Origin: Defluviimonas sp. SAOS-178_SWC
GTDB lineage: Bacteria; Pseudomonadota; Alphaproteobacteria; Rhodobacterales; Rhodobacteraceae
NCBI RefSeq assembly: GCF_039830135.1
Contig: NZ_CP156081.1
Location: 1,536,001 to 1,600,000, forward strand
Direction of reading: 5' to 3'
Length of the DNA stretch: 64,000 nt
The position numbers and the translations under genes are program-made. Below the pieces are notes generated by a model. The model was not told the origin of the DNA, did no database searches, and saw nothing but the letters and a program-made list of their open reading frames with translations. This document shows, one piece after another, positions 8,754 to 17,387 of the stretch. The stretch's first letter is position 1. Every line of letters starts with the position of its first letter.

Positions 8754-8854
8754 GAAAACGGATCGACCCGAGGTCGGGTGCGTCCTTGAGCGAATTGTTC
8801 GAAGGTCCGTACAGCACCAAGTGCCGGCGCAGGGACTACGGGCGATGTGCGCCC

Positions 8855-9088
8855 TTACTCGCGCCCCGTCCGCGCCGCCCGTCCGCCGCGCCTTTGGCGC
8901 AGCCGCGGCGCGCGTGCGGGCAGTTCCGCCATGATCGCCCGGCGCGCCTCCGGCGTCATCCGTCCCCAGCCCGCGATCTCGTCGATGGACCGCAGGCAGC
9001 CGACGCAGAGCCGTTCGGTCGGATGGACGACGCAGACCTTGACGCAAGGGCTGTCGATTTCCTGCCGTTTCCAGACGTCGTCGGTCAT
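8855..9088 (-). CDS. DUF1289 domain-containing protein
   Basis: Small 77-residue protein with the DUF1289 pattern: SPCVKVC near residue 13, LCVGCLRSIDEIAGW near 27, then MTPEARRAIM. The four cysteines suggest metal or Fe-S binding. The tail is strongly basic (RLRQRRGGRAARTGR). Its ATG overlaps the ruvX stop (ATGA), so it is the third cistron of a ccmI-ruvX-DUF1289 operon. The function of the family is unknown; fusions and neighbours elsewhere often involve redox proteins. Confidence 0.87.
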   Translation of the reverse strand: MTDDVWKRQEIDSPCVKVCVVHPTERLCVGCLRSIDEIAGWGRMTPEARRAIMAELPARAPRLRQRRGGRAARTGRE

Positions 9089-9561
9089 TGGGTCCGCCTC
9101 AGATGCCCGATCCGGTCGAGCGCGCCTTGCAGAATATATCCCGCCGCAACATGGTCGATCACCTCGGAGCGACGTTTGCGGGTCGTATCCGCCTCCAGAA
9201 GCGCCCTTTCCGCCGCGACGGTGGAGAGGCGTTCGTCCCAATAGCCGATCGGCAGATCGGTGAGGCGCGTCAGGTTGCGCGCGAAGGCGCGGGTCGACTG
9301 GCAGCGCGGCCCCTCCGTTCCGTCCATGTTGAACGGCAGGCCGAGGATCAGCCCGCCGATCTCGCGCTTCGCGCAGATCGCCAGAAGGGCTTCGGCATCG
9401 GCGGTGAACTTCGTGCGGCGGATGGTTTCGAGCGGCGTCGCAACCGAGAGCCGGCGGTCGGAAACCGCTACGCCGATGGTCTTGGTGCCAAGATCGAGCC
9501 CGGCCAAAGCCCGGTCGCGGGGCAGGGCGGAAGCGAAGTCCTCGACCGTCTCGAAGATCAC
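9085..9561 (-). CDS. ruvX: Holliday junction resolvase-like RuvX/YqgF
   Basis: RuvX/YqgF family nuclease of 158 residues with an RNase H-like fold, linked to 16S rRNA 5'-end maturation and anti-termination in bacteria. Landmarks: GLDLGTKTIGVAVSD (residues 22-36) with the first catalytic Asp, LILGLPFNMDGT near 90, YWDERLST near 125 and the C-terminal IDHVAAGYILQ. Length is normal, slightly extended at the N-terminus. It overlaps ccmI upstream and the DUF1289 gene downstream by 4 bp each (ATGA), a fully coupled operon. Confidence 0.94.
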   Translation of the reverse strand: MIFETVEDFASALPRDRALAGLDLGTKTIGVAVSDRRLSVATPLETIRRTKFTADAEALLAICAKREIGGLILGLPFNMDGTEGPRCQSTRAFARNLTRLTDLPIGYWDERLSTVAAERALLEADTTRKRRSEVIDHVAAGYILQGALDRIGHLRRTQ

Positions 9562-10763
9562 TTGGCGACCCCCGCCTGCTCCGCCGCCGCCCGGACGGTC
9601 GCAAGCTCGGTCTCGTGACCAGCGAAGACCGTCTGCGCCTCGGCCCAGATCTCCGCCGCGCGCTCGGCCTCGCCAAGAACGCCCAAGGACGAGATCAGCC
9701 GCGCCCAGTCCTCCGGTGGCCCGCCTTCGGTCGTGAGCCGGTCGGACAACCGGTCGACCATCGAGCGGATCATGCCTTGCCGATCCTCATCGCTCATCTG
9801 CGCGGCCGCCGCCAGGTCGGCCGCATCGGGCCCCGGCTGAGCCCCGGGCGCGGCGGGCGGCGTGTAGTCGACCCCGGCCGCCGTGGCGAGCATGCCGATC
9901 TGGGACCGGATCGGTGCGATCCACGGCGCCTCTTCCGGCCCTTCCTCCAGAAGCGCGCGCCAGAACCGGAAGGCGAGGTCTGGCCGCCCGGCCTGCGCCC
10001 ACATCAGCCCCGTGTAGAACCGCGCGGTGCCGTTCTTCGGATCGCGCTCGAGGGCAGAGGCCAGCGCCTGCTCCGCCTCGGGGGAGACATAGCCGCCGGC
10101 CGCCATGACATAGCTGTCCGCCAGCGTCGCGTAGTCCGTTGCCGTCGCCGCGTCACCGGCAAGCGCGATGACCCGCGTCTGCGCCTCGGCCCCGGCCGCG
10201 AAATTGCCGAGCGCCGTCTCGTTCCGCGCCAGGAGCCGCTGGCCGGCGATATCGTCGGGATTGGCCGCGACGGCCTGGCGCAGCCGCGCCATCAGATCCG
10301 CATAGGCCGGATCGGGCGCCGGATGTTCGGGCAGCACGGTTTCGGCCTCGGCCGCCGCCTGCGACGGACGTTCCGCACGGAAGGCTTCGGCCCGCGCCAG
10401 GCGCTCCGAAATCGGCAGGTCGGGGTAGCCCGGCGCGCCGGTCCGGAGATAGAGCGCCACGCTTCCGGCCAGGGCGACCGCGACCGCGATCACGGGCAGG
10501 GCCGGCGAGCCGCGCTTTTCCGGCGCGACCCCGGCGCGGTCGGCCTCCAGGAGTCGGCGCGACACCTCGATTCGCGTGCGGTCGGCCTCCGCCGCGCTGA
10601 TCACGCCGCGCGCGAGATCGCGGTCGATCCCGGCCAGCTGGTCGCGGTAGACCTGCATATCCGCATTGACCTCGGGCCGCGCCGCGCCGCCCTTCAGCGT
10701 CGCGCGCACCAGAACCGCCCCGATCAGCGCCGCGAGCGCCAGTGAAAAGATCCAGAACAGCAT
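9558..10763 (-). CDS. ccmI: Cytochrome c-type biogenesis protein CcmI
   Basis: CcmI (CycH) of 401 residues, the apocytochrome chaperone of the haem ligation (CcmFHI) complex in the inner membrane. It begins with the typical membrane segment LFWIFSLALAALIG, then VYRDQLAGIDRDLARGVIS, the conserved CcmI cytoplasmic loop, a second hydrophobic segment near residue 95-110, and a TPR-rich periplasmic region (about 120-390). It heads a coupled operon with ruvX. The rest of the ccm genes present (ccmABCDG) are 25 kb away on the other strand; ccmE, ccmF and ccmH are not in the window. Confidence 0.92.
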   Translation of the reverse strand: MLFWIFSLALAALIGAVLVRATLKGGAARPEVNADMQVYRDQLAGIDRDLARGVISAAEADRTRIEVSRRLLEADRAGVAPEKRGSPALPVIAVAVALAGSVALYLRTGAPGYPDLPISERLARAEAFRAERPSQAAAEAETVLPEHPAPDPAYADLMARLRQAVAANPDDIAGQRLLARNETALGNFAAGAEAQTRVIALAGDAATATDYATLADSYVMAAGGYVSPEAEQALASALERDPKNGTARFYTGLMWAQAGRPDLAFRFWRALLEEGPEEAPWIAPIRSQIGMLATAAGVDYTPPAAPGAQPGPDAADLAAAAQMSDEDRQGMIRSMVDRLSDRLTTEGGPPEDWARLISSLGVLGEAERAAEIWAEAQTVFAGHETELATVRAAAEQAGVAK

Positions 10764-10967
10764 CGCATCCCCGTTTCTGCCGTCTCACTTAAGCCTTCCA
10801 TCCCCGCCGGGGAAGGCCAAAGCCCCGGTCCGAACGCGGTCCAGTTGTCGCAGCACGCCGCCAATGTCGCATTTTTCCCCAATACGACGCTTGCCAGACG
10901 GTTGCCAAACGCGAGACGGTCCATCAAGCCGCCACAGGTGCCGCATCGCGCCGGAAAGGGATTCGTC

Positions 10968-12218
10968 ATGGCCATGAAACGCTATTCGGTCTTCGCCATC
11001 GCGCGGGAAGCGATGAGCTACCATCAGGGCTGGGAACGGGCCTGGCGCTCGCCCGCGCCGAAGCGGAAATACGATGCGGTGATCGTCGGCGCCGGCGGGC
11101 ACGGGCTGGCCACCGCCTATTACCTCGGCAAGAATTTCGGCATCAGGAATGTCGCGATCATCGAGAAGGGCTGGCTCGGTGGTGGCAATACCGGGCGCAA
11201 CACCACGATCATCCGCTCGAACTACCTTCAGGATCCCTCCGCCGCGATCTACGAAAAGGCCCGCTCGCTCTACGAGACGATGAGCCAGGACCTGAACTAC
11301 AACGTCATGTTCTCCCCCCGCGGCCTTCTGATGCTCGGCCAGACCGAGCATGAGGTCCGGGGCTACAAGCGCACCGTCTATGCCAACAACCTTCAAGGCG
11401 TCTCGACCGAGTGGATCTCGCCGCAGAAGGTCAAGGAACTGGTACCGATCATCAATATCGACGGGCCGCGCTATCCGGTCCTCGGCGCGCTTTATCAGGC
11501 GCGCGGCGGCACCGCGCGGCACGACGCCGTGGCCTGGGGCTACGCGCGGGCTTGCTCGGCGATGGGCATGGACGTGATCCAGCAATGCGAGGTCACGGGC
11601 GTGCGCACCGAAGGCGGCAAGGTCGTCGGCATCGACACCTCGAAGGGTGCCATCGACTGCGACAAGCTCGGCATGGTCGTGGCGGGGCATTCGTCGGTTC
11701 TGGCCGAGATGGCGGGCTTCCGGCTACCGATCGAATCCCTGGCGCTTCAGGCGCTCGTCTCCGAACCGATCAAGCCCTGCATGGACGTGGTCGTGATGGC
11801 CAACACCGTCCACGGCTACATGTCGCAGTCCGACAAGGGCGAGATGGTGATCGGCGGCGGCACGGACGGGTTCAACAACTACACCCAGCGCGGCTCCTTC
11901 CACCATATCGAGGAAACCGTGCGGGCGCTGGTCGAGACCTTCCCGATGATCAGCCGCCTGAAGATGCTGCGCCAGTGGGGCGGCATCGTCGACATGACCG
12001 GCGACCGCTCGCCGCTGATCTCGAAGACGCCGGTCGACGGCATCTTCGTCAATTGCGGCTGGGGCACCGGCGGTTTCAAGTCGATCCCGGGTTCGGGCTG
12101 GGCGATGGCCGAACTGATGGCGCGGGGGGCCTCGCCGCTCGCCGAGGAGTTTTCCATGTACCGCTTCCGCGAAGGCAAGTTCATCGACGAAAGCGTCGCG
12201 GCGGGGGTGGCGCACTGA
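10968..12218 (+). CDS. soxB: Sarcosine oxidase subunit beta
   Basis: Beta subunit (416 residues) of heterotetrameric sarcosine oxidase, which oxidatively demethylates sarcosine to glycine, H2O2 and 5,10-methylene-tetrahydrofolate. It carries the FAD site: DAVIVGAGGHGLATAYYL (dinucleotide fold, residues ~32-50), a GGNTGRNTTIIRSNY block where the covalent FMN-binding His of this family is expected nearby, and the C-terminal WGTGGFKSIPGSGW. The ATG at 10968 follows GGAAAGGG by about 8 nt and gives the usual MKRYSVFAIAREA N-terminus two residues later. First gene of soxBDAG, but separated from soxD by 202 bp instead of the usual few bases. Confidence 0.96.
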   Translation: MAMKRYSVFAIAREAMSYHQGWERAWRSPAPKRKYDAVIVGAGGHGLATAYYLGKNFGIRNVAIIEKGWLGGGNTGRNTTIIRSNYLQDPSAAIYEKARSLYETMSQDLNYNVMFSPRGLLMLGQTEHEVRGYKRTVYANNLQGVSTEWISPQKVKELVPIINIDGPRYPVLGALYQARGGTARHDAVAWGYARACSAMGMDVIQQCEVTGVRTEGGKVVGIDTSKGAIDCDKLGMVVAGHSSVLAEMAGFRLPIESLALQALVSEPIKPCMDVVVMANTVHGYMSQSDKGEMVIGGGTDGFNNYTQRGSFHHIEETVRALVETFPMISRLKMLRQWGGIVDMTGDRSPLISKTPVDGIFVNCGWGTGGFKSIPGSGWAMAELMARGASPLAEEFSMYRFREGKFIDESVAAGVAH

Positions 12219-12223
12219 TGGGG

Positions 12224-12370
12224 CTAGAACAAGTTTTTGCCGGGGAAATCGGGACCGCCGCCTTTGGTTTTTCCCTTGTCATGGGCGCTTGCTCCGAGAC
12301 CGCGCCAAACCATGACGAACGCGGCGACCAGCAGAATAGCGAGAGGCGAAAGCTTCAACAGCGTGTCCAT
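12224..12370 (-). CDS. Candidate antisense membrane microprotein inside the sox operon
   Basis: Open frame of 48 codons on the strand opposite to soxB and soxD, filling most of their 202-bp gap. The predicted peptide has a short polar start (MDTLLKLSP), one clear transmembrane helix (LAILLVAAFVMVWRGLG) and a basic, glycine-rich cytoplasmic-type tail ending PGKNLF. An in-frame GTG seven codons upstream (12391) could extend it. No good ribosome-binding site is seen, and third-position GC is about 68 percent, lower than in neighbours. It could be a real small membrane protein or chance. Unknown function. Confidence 0.4.
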   Translation of the reverse strand: MDTLLKLSPLAILLVAAFVMVWRGLGASAHDKGKTKGGGPDFPGKNLF

Positions 12371-12420
12371 TCGAAAGAGTTGGGCATGCACGTCGTGAAC
12401 TTCAACAAGGAGCCCGCACG

Positions 12421-12744
12421 ATGCTGACCCTTGAATGCCCCTATTGCGGCGTCAACGCCGAGGAAACCGAACTCCAGGCCGGTGGCGAGGCGCATCTGAA
12501 GCGCTACGGGCCGGGCTCGACCGACGAGGAGTTCGACGGCTACATGTTCAGCCGCAAGAACCCCAAGGGCGTGCATTTCGAACGCTGGCGCCATGCCTAT
12601 GGCTGCGGCAAGTGGTTCCTTGCCGCGCGCTGCACCGCGACGCTGGAAGTGTTTGGCACATATCCGGCGCAGTCGAAGGAGCCGCCCGCCGATCTGCAGG
12701 CGAAGATCAAGGCGAAACGCCCGGGCTGGGAGGGCTACAAATGA
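12421..12744 (+). CDS. soxD: Sarcosine oxidase subunit delta
   Basis: Delta subunit of sarcosine oxidase, 107 residues, a zinc-binding accessory subunit. Zinc ligands are visible: CPYCG at residues 6-10, HAYGCGKW near 60 and RC at about 70. SoxD is required for stable assembly with SoxA. AAGGAG lies 11 nt before the ATG. Its TGA overlaps the soxA ATG (ATGA), so the two are translationally coupled. Confidence 0.95.
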   Translation: MLTLECPYCGVNAEETELQAGGEAHLKRYGPGSTDEEFDGYMFSRKNPKGVHFERWRHAYGCGKWFLAARCTATLEVFGTYPAQSKEPPADLQAKIKAKRPGWEGYK

Positions 12745-15722
12745 GCACGCGTCTTCAGAAGGGCGGCCGCCTCATCGACCGCACGAAACCGCTCTCCTTC
12801 ACCTTCAACGGGCGGAAGATGCAGGGCTATGCCGGCGACACGCTCGCCTCGGCCCTTCTCGGCCAGGACCAGATGATGGTCGGCCGCTCGTTCAAGTATC
12901 ACCGCCCGCGCGGTGTGATCGCGAGCGGCGCGGAAGAGCCGAACGGCCTCGTCGGTCTTGGCACTGGCGGCAAGTTCGAACCGAACCAGCGCCTGACCAC
13001 GACCGAGCTGTTCGACGGCGCAGAGACGGCCAGCCAGAACCACTGGCCCAGCCTGGAATTCGACGTGGGCGCCATCAACGACCGCTTTGCGCGCTTCCTG
13101 CCCGGCGGCTTCTACTACAAGACCTTCATGTTCCCGCGCTTTGCCTGGAAGCATGTCTTCGAACCGGTGATCCGCCAATCGGCCGGCCTCGGCAAGGTGC
13201 CGCAGCATCGCGACGAGGACCGCTACGAATATGCCTACGCCTTCGCCGATCTGGTGATCGTCGGTGGCGGCATCGCCGGCCTTGCCGCGGCCCTTGCCGC
13301 TGGCAAGAAGGGCAAGCGCGTCTGGCTGATCGAGCAGAGCGTCCATTGGGGTGGCCGCGCGGTCGTGGACGGCGTTCAGATCGAGGGCATGGACGCCTCG
13401 GACTGGGTGAAGGAGGCTGTGGAAGCCCTTGAGGGTATGGAGAATGTCACGCTGCGTTCGCGGACGATGGCCTCCGGTCTTTACGACCACGGCTACCTTC
13501 TGATGTACGAGCGTATCGCCGACCACACGCCGGGCGACGGCCGTCCGCGCCACAGGCTCTGGCGGATGCGCGCGGGTCACATCATCACCGCGACCGGCGC
13601 GATCGAGCGTCCGCTCTCCTTCGCCGGCAACGACATTCCGGGCGTGATGCTGGCCTCCGCGGTGCGCGACTACGTCGTCAACTGGGCCGTCAGCCCCGGC
13701 GACCGCACGGTGATCGTGACCAACAACGACGATGCCTACCGTACGGCGCTGGCGCTTCTCGACTCGGGCCTCGTCGTGCCCGCGATCATCGACGCGCGGC
13801 CCGAGGCGAAGGGCGCGCTGCCCGAGGAGGCGCGGGCCCGAGGTCTGCGCGTGATCGAGGGGCACGGGATCGCGAAAGTCAAGGGATCGAAACGGGTTAC
13901 CGGCGTTTCCTTGTGCGTACAGGCGGGCGAGGGCGCGGAGCTTGAGACCATCGCCTGTGACGCCGTGGCGATGTCGGGCGGCTGGTCGCCGGTCGTTCAT
14001 CTCTGGTCCCATTGCGGCGGCAAGCTGATCTGGGACGAGGCGCAGGCGATGTTCCGCCCCGACGCCAAGCGTCCCGCCACCGGCGCGGACGGCGCGGCGA
14101 TGGTGACGGCCGTGGGCTCCGCGAACGGCATCCTCAACGCCCACGAGGTTCTCGCCGACGCGCATGCCGCCGCTGGCGGCGCGGGCGCCGCGCCGGGCGC
14201 GGTCTGCGGCGAGGAAACGCCGATGATGCCGGTCTGGATCATGCCGCAGGGCGCCGGCCCCGCGCTTCGGATGAAGATGTGGCTCGACCCGCAGAACGAC
14301 GTGAAGGTCTCCGACGTGCAGCTTGCCGCACGCGAAGGCTACGAAAGCGTCGAGCACACCAAGCGCTACACCACGCTCGGCATGGCGACGGATCAGGGGA
14401 AGATCAGCAATATCAATGGCCTCGCCGTGCTTTCCGATGCCCTGAGCCGGGGCATCCCGGAAACCGGCACGACGACCTTCCGACCGCCCTATACCCCGAT
14501 CTCGATGGGGGCCATTGCCGGCGAGGCGCGGGGCGAGATCTTCCAGCCCTTGCGCAAGACCCCGATGCATGGCTGGCACGAGACCCACGGCGCCCATTGG
14601 GAGCCGGTCGGGCAATGGCGGCGGCCCTACTGCTTCCTTCGCCACGGCGAGGGCGTGCATGACGCGGTCAACCGCGAGATCCGCAACACCCGCAACGCGG
14701 TCGGCCTGCTCGACGCCTCGACGCTCGGCAAGATCATCGTCAAGGGCCCGGATGCCGGCCGCTTCCTCGACATGCTCTACACCAACATGATGTCGACGCT
14801 GCCAGTCGGCAAATGCCGCTACGGTCTCATGTGCAACGAGAACGGCTTCCTGTCGGATGACGGCGTCGTCGTGCGTCTGACCGAGGACAGCTGGCTTTGC
14901 CACACCACGACCGGCGGGGCGGAGCGCATCCACGGCTGGATGGAAGACTGGCTGCAATGCGAGTGGTGGGACTGGAAGGTCTATACCGCGAACGTGACCG
15001 AGGAATACGCCCAGGTGGCAGTTGCAGGCCCCAACGCCCGGAAACTGCTGGAGAAACTCGGAGGGATGGATGTCTCGAAAGAGGCGTTCCCGGCGATGGA
15101 GTGGCGCGAGGGCACGCTTGGCGGCTTCCGCGCGCGGATCTACCGGATCTCGTTCTCGGGCGAGCTGTCCTACGAGGTCGCGGTGCCGGCCTCGGAAGGC
15201 CGCGCCTTCTGGGACGCGCTCCTCGCGGCCGGTGAGGAATTCGGGGTCATGCCCTACGGCACCGAGGCGATGCATATCATGCGCGCCGAGAAGGGCTTCA
15301 TCATGATCGGCGACGAGACCGACGGCACGGTGATCCCGCAGGACCTGAACCTGCAATGGGCAATCTCGAAGAAGAAGGAAGACTACCTTGGCAAGCGCGC
15401 CCAGGAACGCTCCTTCATGGCGAGCCCGGATCGCTGGAAACTCGTCGGCCTCGAAACGCTTGACGGCGGCGTGATCCCCGATGGCGCCTATGCGGTGGCC
15501 GAGGGGGTAAACGCCAACGGCCAGCGCAATACGCAAGGGCGCGTCACCTCGACCTATTTCTCGCCGACGCTCGGCAAGGGAATCGCGATGGGGCTGGTGA
15601 AGTACGGGCCCGACCGGATGGGCGAGGTGCTCGACTTCCCGGTCGACAATGGCAAGGTCGTCAAGGCGCGGATCGTCGATCCGGTCTTCTATGACAAGGA
15701 AGGAGAAAAGCAAAATGTCTAA
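12741..15722 (+). CDS. soxA: Sarcosine oxidase subunit alpha
   Basis: Large alpha subunit, 993 residues, normal for the family. Order of parts: N-terminal ferredoxin-like region (about 15-100, with GYAGDTLASALL), an NAD-binding Rossmann domain starting VIVGGGIAGLAAALAAG near 170, and a C-terminal aminomethyltransferase (GcvT-like) half from about 600, which binds tetrahydrofolate and receives the methyl-derived carbon. Product is glycine plus methylene-tetrahydrofolate. The start ATG overlaps the soxD stop, and the stop overlaps the soxG start by 8 bp. A 992-codon open frame on the opposite strand is a codon-bias shadow. Confidence 0.96.
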   Translation: MSTRLQKGGRLIDRTKPLSFTFNGRKMQGYAGDTLASALLGQDQMMVGRSFKYHRPRGVIASGAEEPNGLVGLGTGGKFEPNQRLTTTELFDGAETASQNHWPSLEFDVGAINDRFARFLPGGFYYKTFMFPRFAWKHVFEPVIRQSAGLGKVPQHRDEDRYEYAYAFADLVIVGGGIAGLAAALAAGKKGKRVWLIEQSVHWGGRAVVDGVQIEGMDASDWVKEAVEALEGMENVTLRSRTMASGLYDHGYLLMYERIADHTPGDGRPRHRLWRMRAGHIITATGAIERPLSFAGNDIPGVMLASAVRDYVVNWAVSPGDRTVIVTNNDDAYRTALALLDSGLVVPAIIDARPEAKGALPEEARARGLRVIEGHGIAKVKGSKRVTGVSLCVQAGEGAELETIACDAVAMSGGWSPVVHLWSHCGGKLIWDEAQAMFRPDAKRPATGADGAAMVTAVGSANGILNAHEVLADAHAAAGGAGAAPGAVCGEETPMMPVWIMPQGAGPALRMKMWLDPQNDVKVSDVQLAAREGYESVEHTKRYTTLGMATDQGKISNINGLAVLSDALSRGIPETGTTTFRPPYTPISMGAIAGEARGEIFQPLRKTPMHGWHETHGAHWEPVGQWRRPYCFLRHGEGVHDAVNREIRNTRNAVGLLDASTLGKIIVKGPDAGRFLDMLYTNMMSTLPVGKCRYGLMCNENGFLSDDGVVVRLTEDSWLCHTTTGGAERIHGWMEDWLQCEWWDWKVYTANVTEEYAQVAVAGPNARKLLEKLGGMDVSKEAFPAMEWREGTLGGFRARIYRISFSGELSYEVAVPASEGRAFWDALLAAGEEFGVMPYGTEAMHIMRAEKGFIMIGDETDGTVIPQDLNLQWAISKKKEDYLGKRAQERSFMASPDRWKLVGLETLDGGVIPDGAYAVAEGVNANGQRNTQGRVTSTYFSPTLGKGIAMGLVKYGPDRMGEVLDFPVDNGKVVKARIVDPVFYDKEGEKQNV

Positions 15723-16275
15723 GGCAGTCAGCGCCTTGGAAGGCGTTTCTCACAAGGGCTTCGTCGAGGTCGCGGAAGCGGGCCTGCGCGGCATGATCAC
15801 GCTGCGCGGCGATCTCGCCTCGGCCAAGATGAAGAAGGCCGTGAAGGCCGCGACGGGCACCGCGGTTCCGGCGGCGCGCCGGATCGAACTCAACGGCGAC
15901 AAGGCCGCGGCCTGGATGTCGCCGGACGAGCTTCTGATCCTCGTGCCGTATGCCGAGGCCGTGGCGACGGTCGAAGCGCTTGATAACGCTTTGGCGGGGG
16001 AACACCACCTCGCCGCCGACGTCTCCGACGCCCGCGCGGTCTTCACGATCCGGGGCGCGAAGGCCGAGGAGGCATTGATGAAGCTGTCCCCGGTCGATTT
16101 CGCCACGCTCGCCGAGGGCGAGATCCGCCGCACCCGCACGGCCCAGGTTGCCGCCGCCTTCTGGAAGTCGGGGCCTGAGGAATTCACCCTCGTCTCGTTC
16201 CGCTCGGTCGCGGGCTATGTCATGGGGCTGCTCGAGGTTTCGGCAAAGGCCGGCTCGGAACTCTTCCCGGCCTGA
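15715..16275 (+). CDS. soxG: Sarcosine oxidase subunit gamma
   Basis: Gamma subunit, 186 residues, the fourth subunit of tetrameric sarcosine oxidase with a partial GcvT-like fold that caps the folate domain of SoxA. Seen: LRGMITLRGDL near residue 25, WMSPDELLILVP near 65, VSDARAVFTIRGAKAEE near 105 and the C-terminal SFRSVAGYVMGLLE. ATG at 15715 is preceded by AAGGAGAAAA and overlaps the soxA stop, so the more upstream in-frame ATG is not used. Last gene of the operon; a GC hairpin follows 33 bp later. Confidence 0.93.
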   Translation: MSKAVSALEGVSHKGFVEVAEAGLRGMITLRGDLASAKMKKAVKAATGTAVPAARRIELNGDKAAAWMSPDELLILVPYAEAVATVEALDNALAGEHHLAADVSDARAVFTIRGAKAEEALMKLSPVDFATLAEGEIRRTRTAQVAAAFWKSGPEEFTLVSFRSVAGYVMGLLEVSAKAGSELFPA

Positions 16276-16308
16276 TCTTCCACTCGGGCGATGTCCTCTT
16301 TGATGGAC

Positions 16309-16331
16309 GCGGGGGGCGGAACACCCCCCGC
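16309..16331. terminator. GC hairpin between soxG and cytochrome c gene
   Basis: Perfect 8-bp stem (16309-16316 with 16324-16331, arms GCGGGGGG/CCCCCCGC) and a 7-nt loop between two convergent genes. It could end transcription from both sides. No T-run follows on either strand. Confidence 0.5.
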
Positions 16332-16342
16332 TGCCGGTTCGG

Positions 16343-16780
16343 TCAGTCGATCCCGTTGGCGCGTTGCAGCGCCCGGACATAGGCAACGATATTGGCCACG
16401 TCCGACACCGTCAGCCCTTCGACCGGCGGCATGTTTCCGAACGGCCAGTGATGTGCCCGGACGCCGTTCTGCACCGCCATCAGGAAGGCCTGATCGCCGT
16501 GGTGACCGGGCTCGTAGAACTTGTGGATGAGCGGTGGCGCCTTGCCGTCGGTGCCCGCGGCATTGGTGCCGTGACAGGCAGCGCATTTGGCATTGAACGC
16601 GGTCTCGCCCAGAACCTCGTTGCCCGTAAGGGCGGCCGGAGTGACGGCAACCATTGCCCCGGCGGGCAGGGCGGCCGTGGCGGCGGGCGCTGTCGGCGCG
16701 TTCTGAACGCGGGGCAGGATGAGGTAACCCGCCCCGACAACGGCTGCGAGCGCGATGGAATAGAGAATGGGTTTGTTCAT
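16343..16780 (-). CDS. Class I c-type cytochrome, membrane-anchored or secreted
   Basis: Monohaem cytochrome c, 145 residues. An N-terminal hydrophobic segment (ILYSIALAAVVGAGYLIL, ~5-22) acts as signal or anchor, followed by an Ala/Pro-rich linker. Haem is attached at CAACH (near residue 66); the axial Met is probably in FGNMPPVEGL near 115, and SDVANIVAYVRAL is the closing helix. It is likely a periplasmic electron carrier. No oxidase or dehydrogenase gene is next to it, so partners are unknown. Its maturation would depend on the Ccm system encoded elsewhere in this window. Confidence 0.9.
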   Translation of the reverse strand: MNKPILYSIALAAVVGAGYLILPRVQNAPTAPAATAALPAGAMVAVTPAALTGNEVLGETAFNAKCAACHGTNAAGTDGKAPPLIHKFYEPGHHGDQAFLMAVQNGVRAHHWPFGNMPPVEGLTVSDVANIVAYVRALQRANGID

Positions 16781-16878
16781 TTCGTCCTCGTATGGCTGGA
16801 CCGGCCGGAAGCGCCGCGCCGGTCATGTTGCGTGACTTGGCTGCGCCGGCGGCGGGGCTCCGCGCCGGTGCGGCGGTT

Positions 16879-17208
16879 TCACGCGTTCGGAGGACGCAAG
16901 GGGCCTCCTGCGCTCACACGCGGGTGGAGGGGCGGCGCATCTTCACCCTGAACGCTGGTCGCGACGTCGTGTGCTGTCGGGAAATGCTGGGTCGGTATCG
17001 CCACTGCGACCGCATGTCCAAGGCAGAGCGTTTCGCGGCAGGCCGCATCGGGCGCAGGACAGGGTGCCGACGGATCGGCCGGACAGACGGACGCCTTCGT
17101 GGCGTGACAGGGCGGTTCGGCCGCGACAGCGCCCGGCGCGCCGATCTGCACCGCGACAAGGGCGGCCAGGCAAAGACAGATCAGCCAGTTTGTGAACATG
17201 CGGAGCAT
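16879..17208 (-). CDS. Small Cys-rich secreted protein of unknown function
   Basis: 109-residue protein not recognised as a defined family. It has a Sec signal peptide (WLICLCLAALVAVQIG, cleavage near AVAA at about 29-30) and then a Cys/His-rich stretch: PPCHATKASVCP, APCPAP, ACRETLCLGHA. The C-terminus is Pro-rich (GGPLRPPNA). This layout resembles small periplasmic proteins found near copper or cytochrome genes, but that is an inference. It is 98 bp upstream of the cytochrome c gene on the same strand. ATGs at 17208 and 17199 are both possible. Real coding status is likely but not certain. Confidence 0.55.
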   Translation of the reverse strand: MLRMFTNWLICLCLAALVAVQIGAPGAVAAEPPCHATKASVCPADPSAPCPAPDAACRETLCLGHAVAVAIPTQHFPTAHDVATSVQGEDAPPLHPRVSAGGPLRPPNA

Positions 17209-17320
17209 GGCACGGGTTTAACACTTCGCGCGACAGGCTCAACGCCTTTTGCCCGCGCCGGGCGCCGGCCGGGCCGCGACATGTCGAAGCGCCTTTTCGC
17301 GCCCTGCGGCCGGCCCGCCC

Positions 17321-17350
17321 TTGACCTTCGGAACCCGAGCGCGCTTATAC
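17321..17350 (+). promoter_or_regulatory. Candidate sigma-70 promoter of sodB
   Basis: TTGACC (17321-17326) and TTATAC (17345-17350) separated by 18 nt, about 37 bp before the sodB ATG. Good -35, moderate -10. Confidence 0.4.
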
Positions 17351-17387
17351 GGGTTGAGCTTTCTCTCAGCGCGAAAGGATTCCGACC

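Noticed and set aside
12735..15713. 992-codon frame opposite to soxA
   Set aside because: Antisense shadow created by the strong G/C third-position bias; residues are His/Arg/Asp/Val-rich without motifs, while soxA is certain.
10968..16275. sox genes as sulfur oxidation (Sox) system
   Set aside because: The proteins are sarcosine oxidase subunits (FAD beta, zinc delta, GcvT-like alpha and gamma), not thiosulfate-oxidising Sox proteins.
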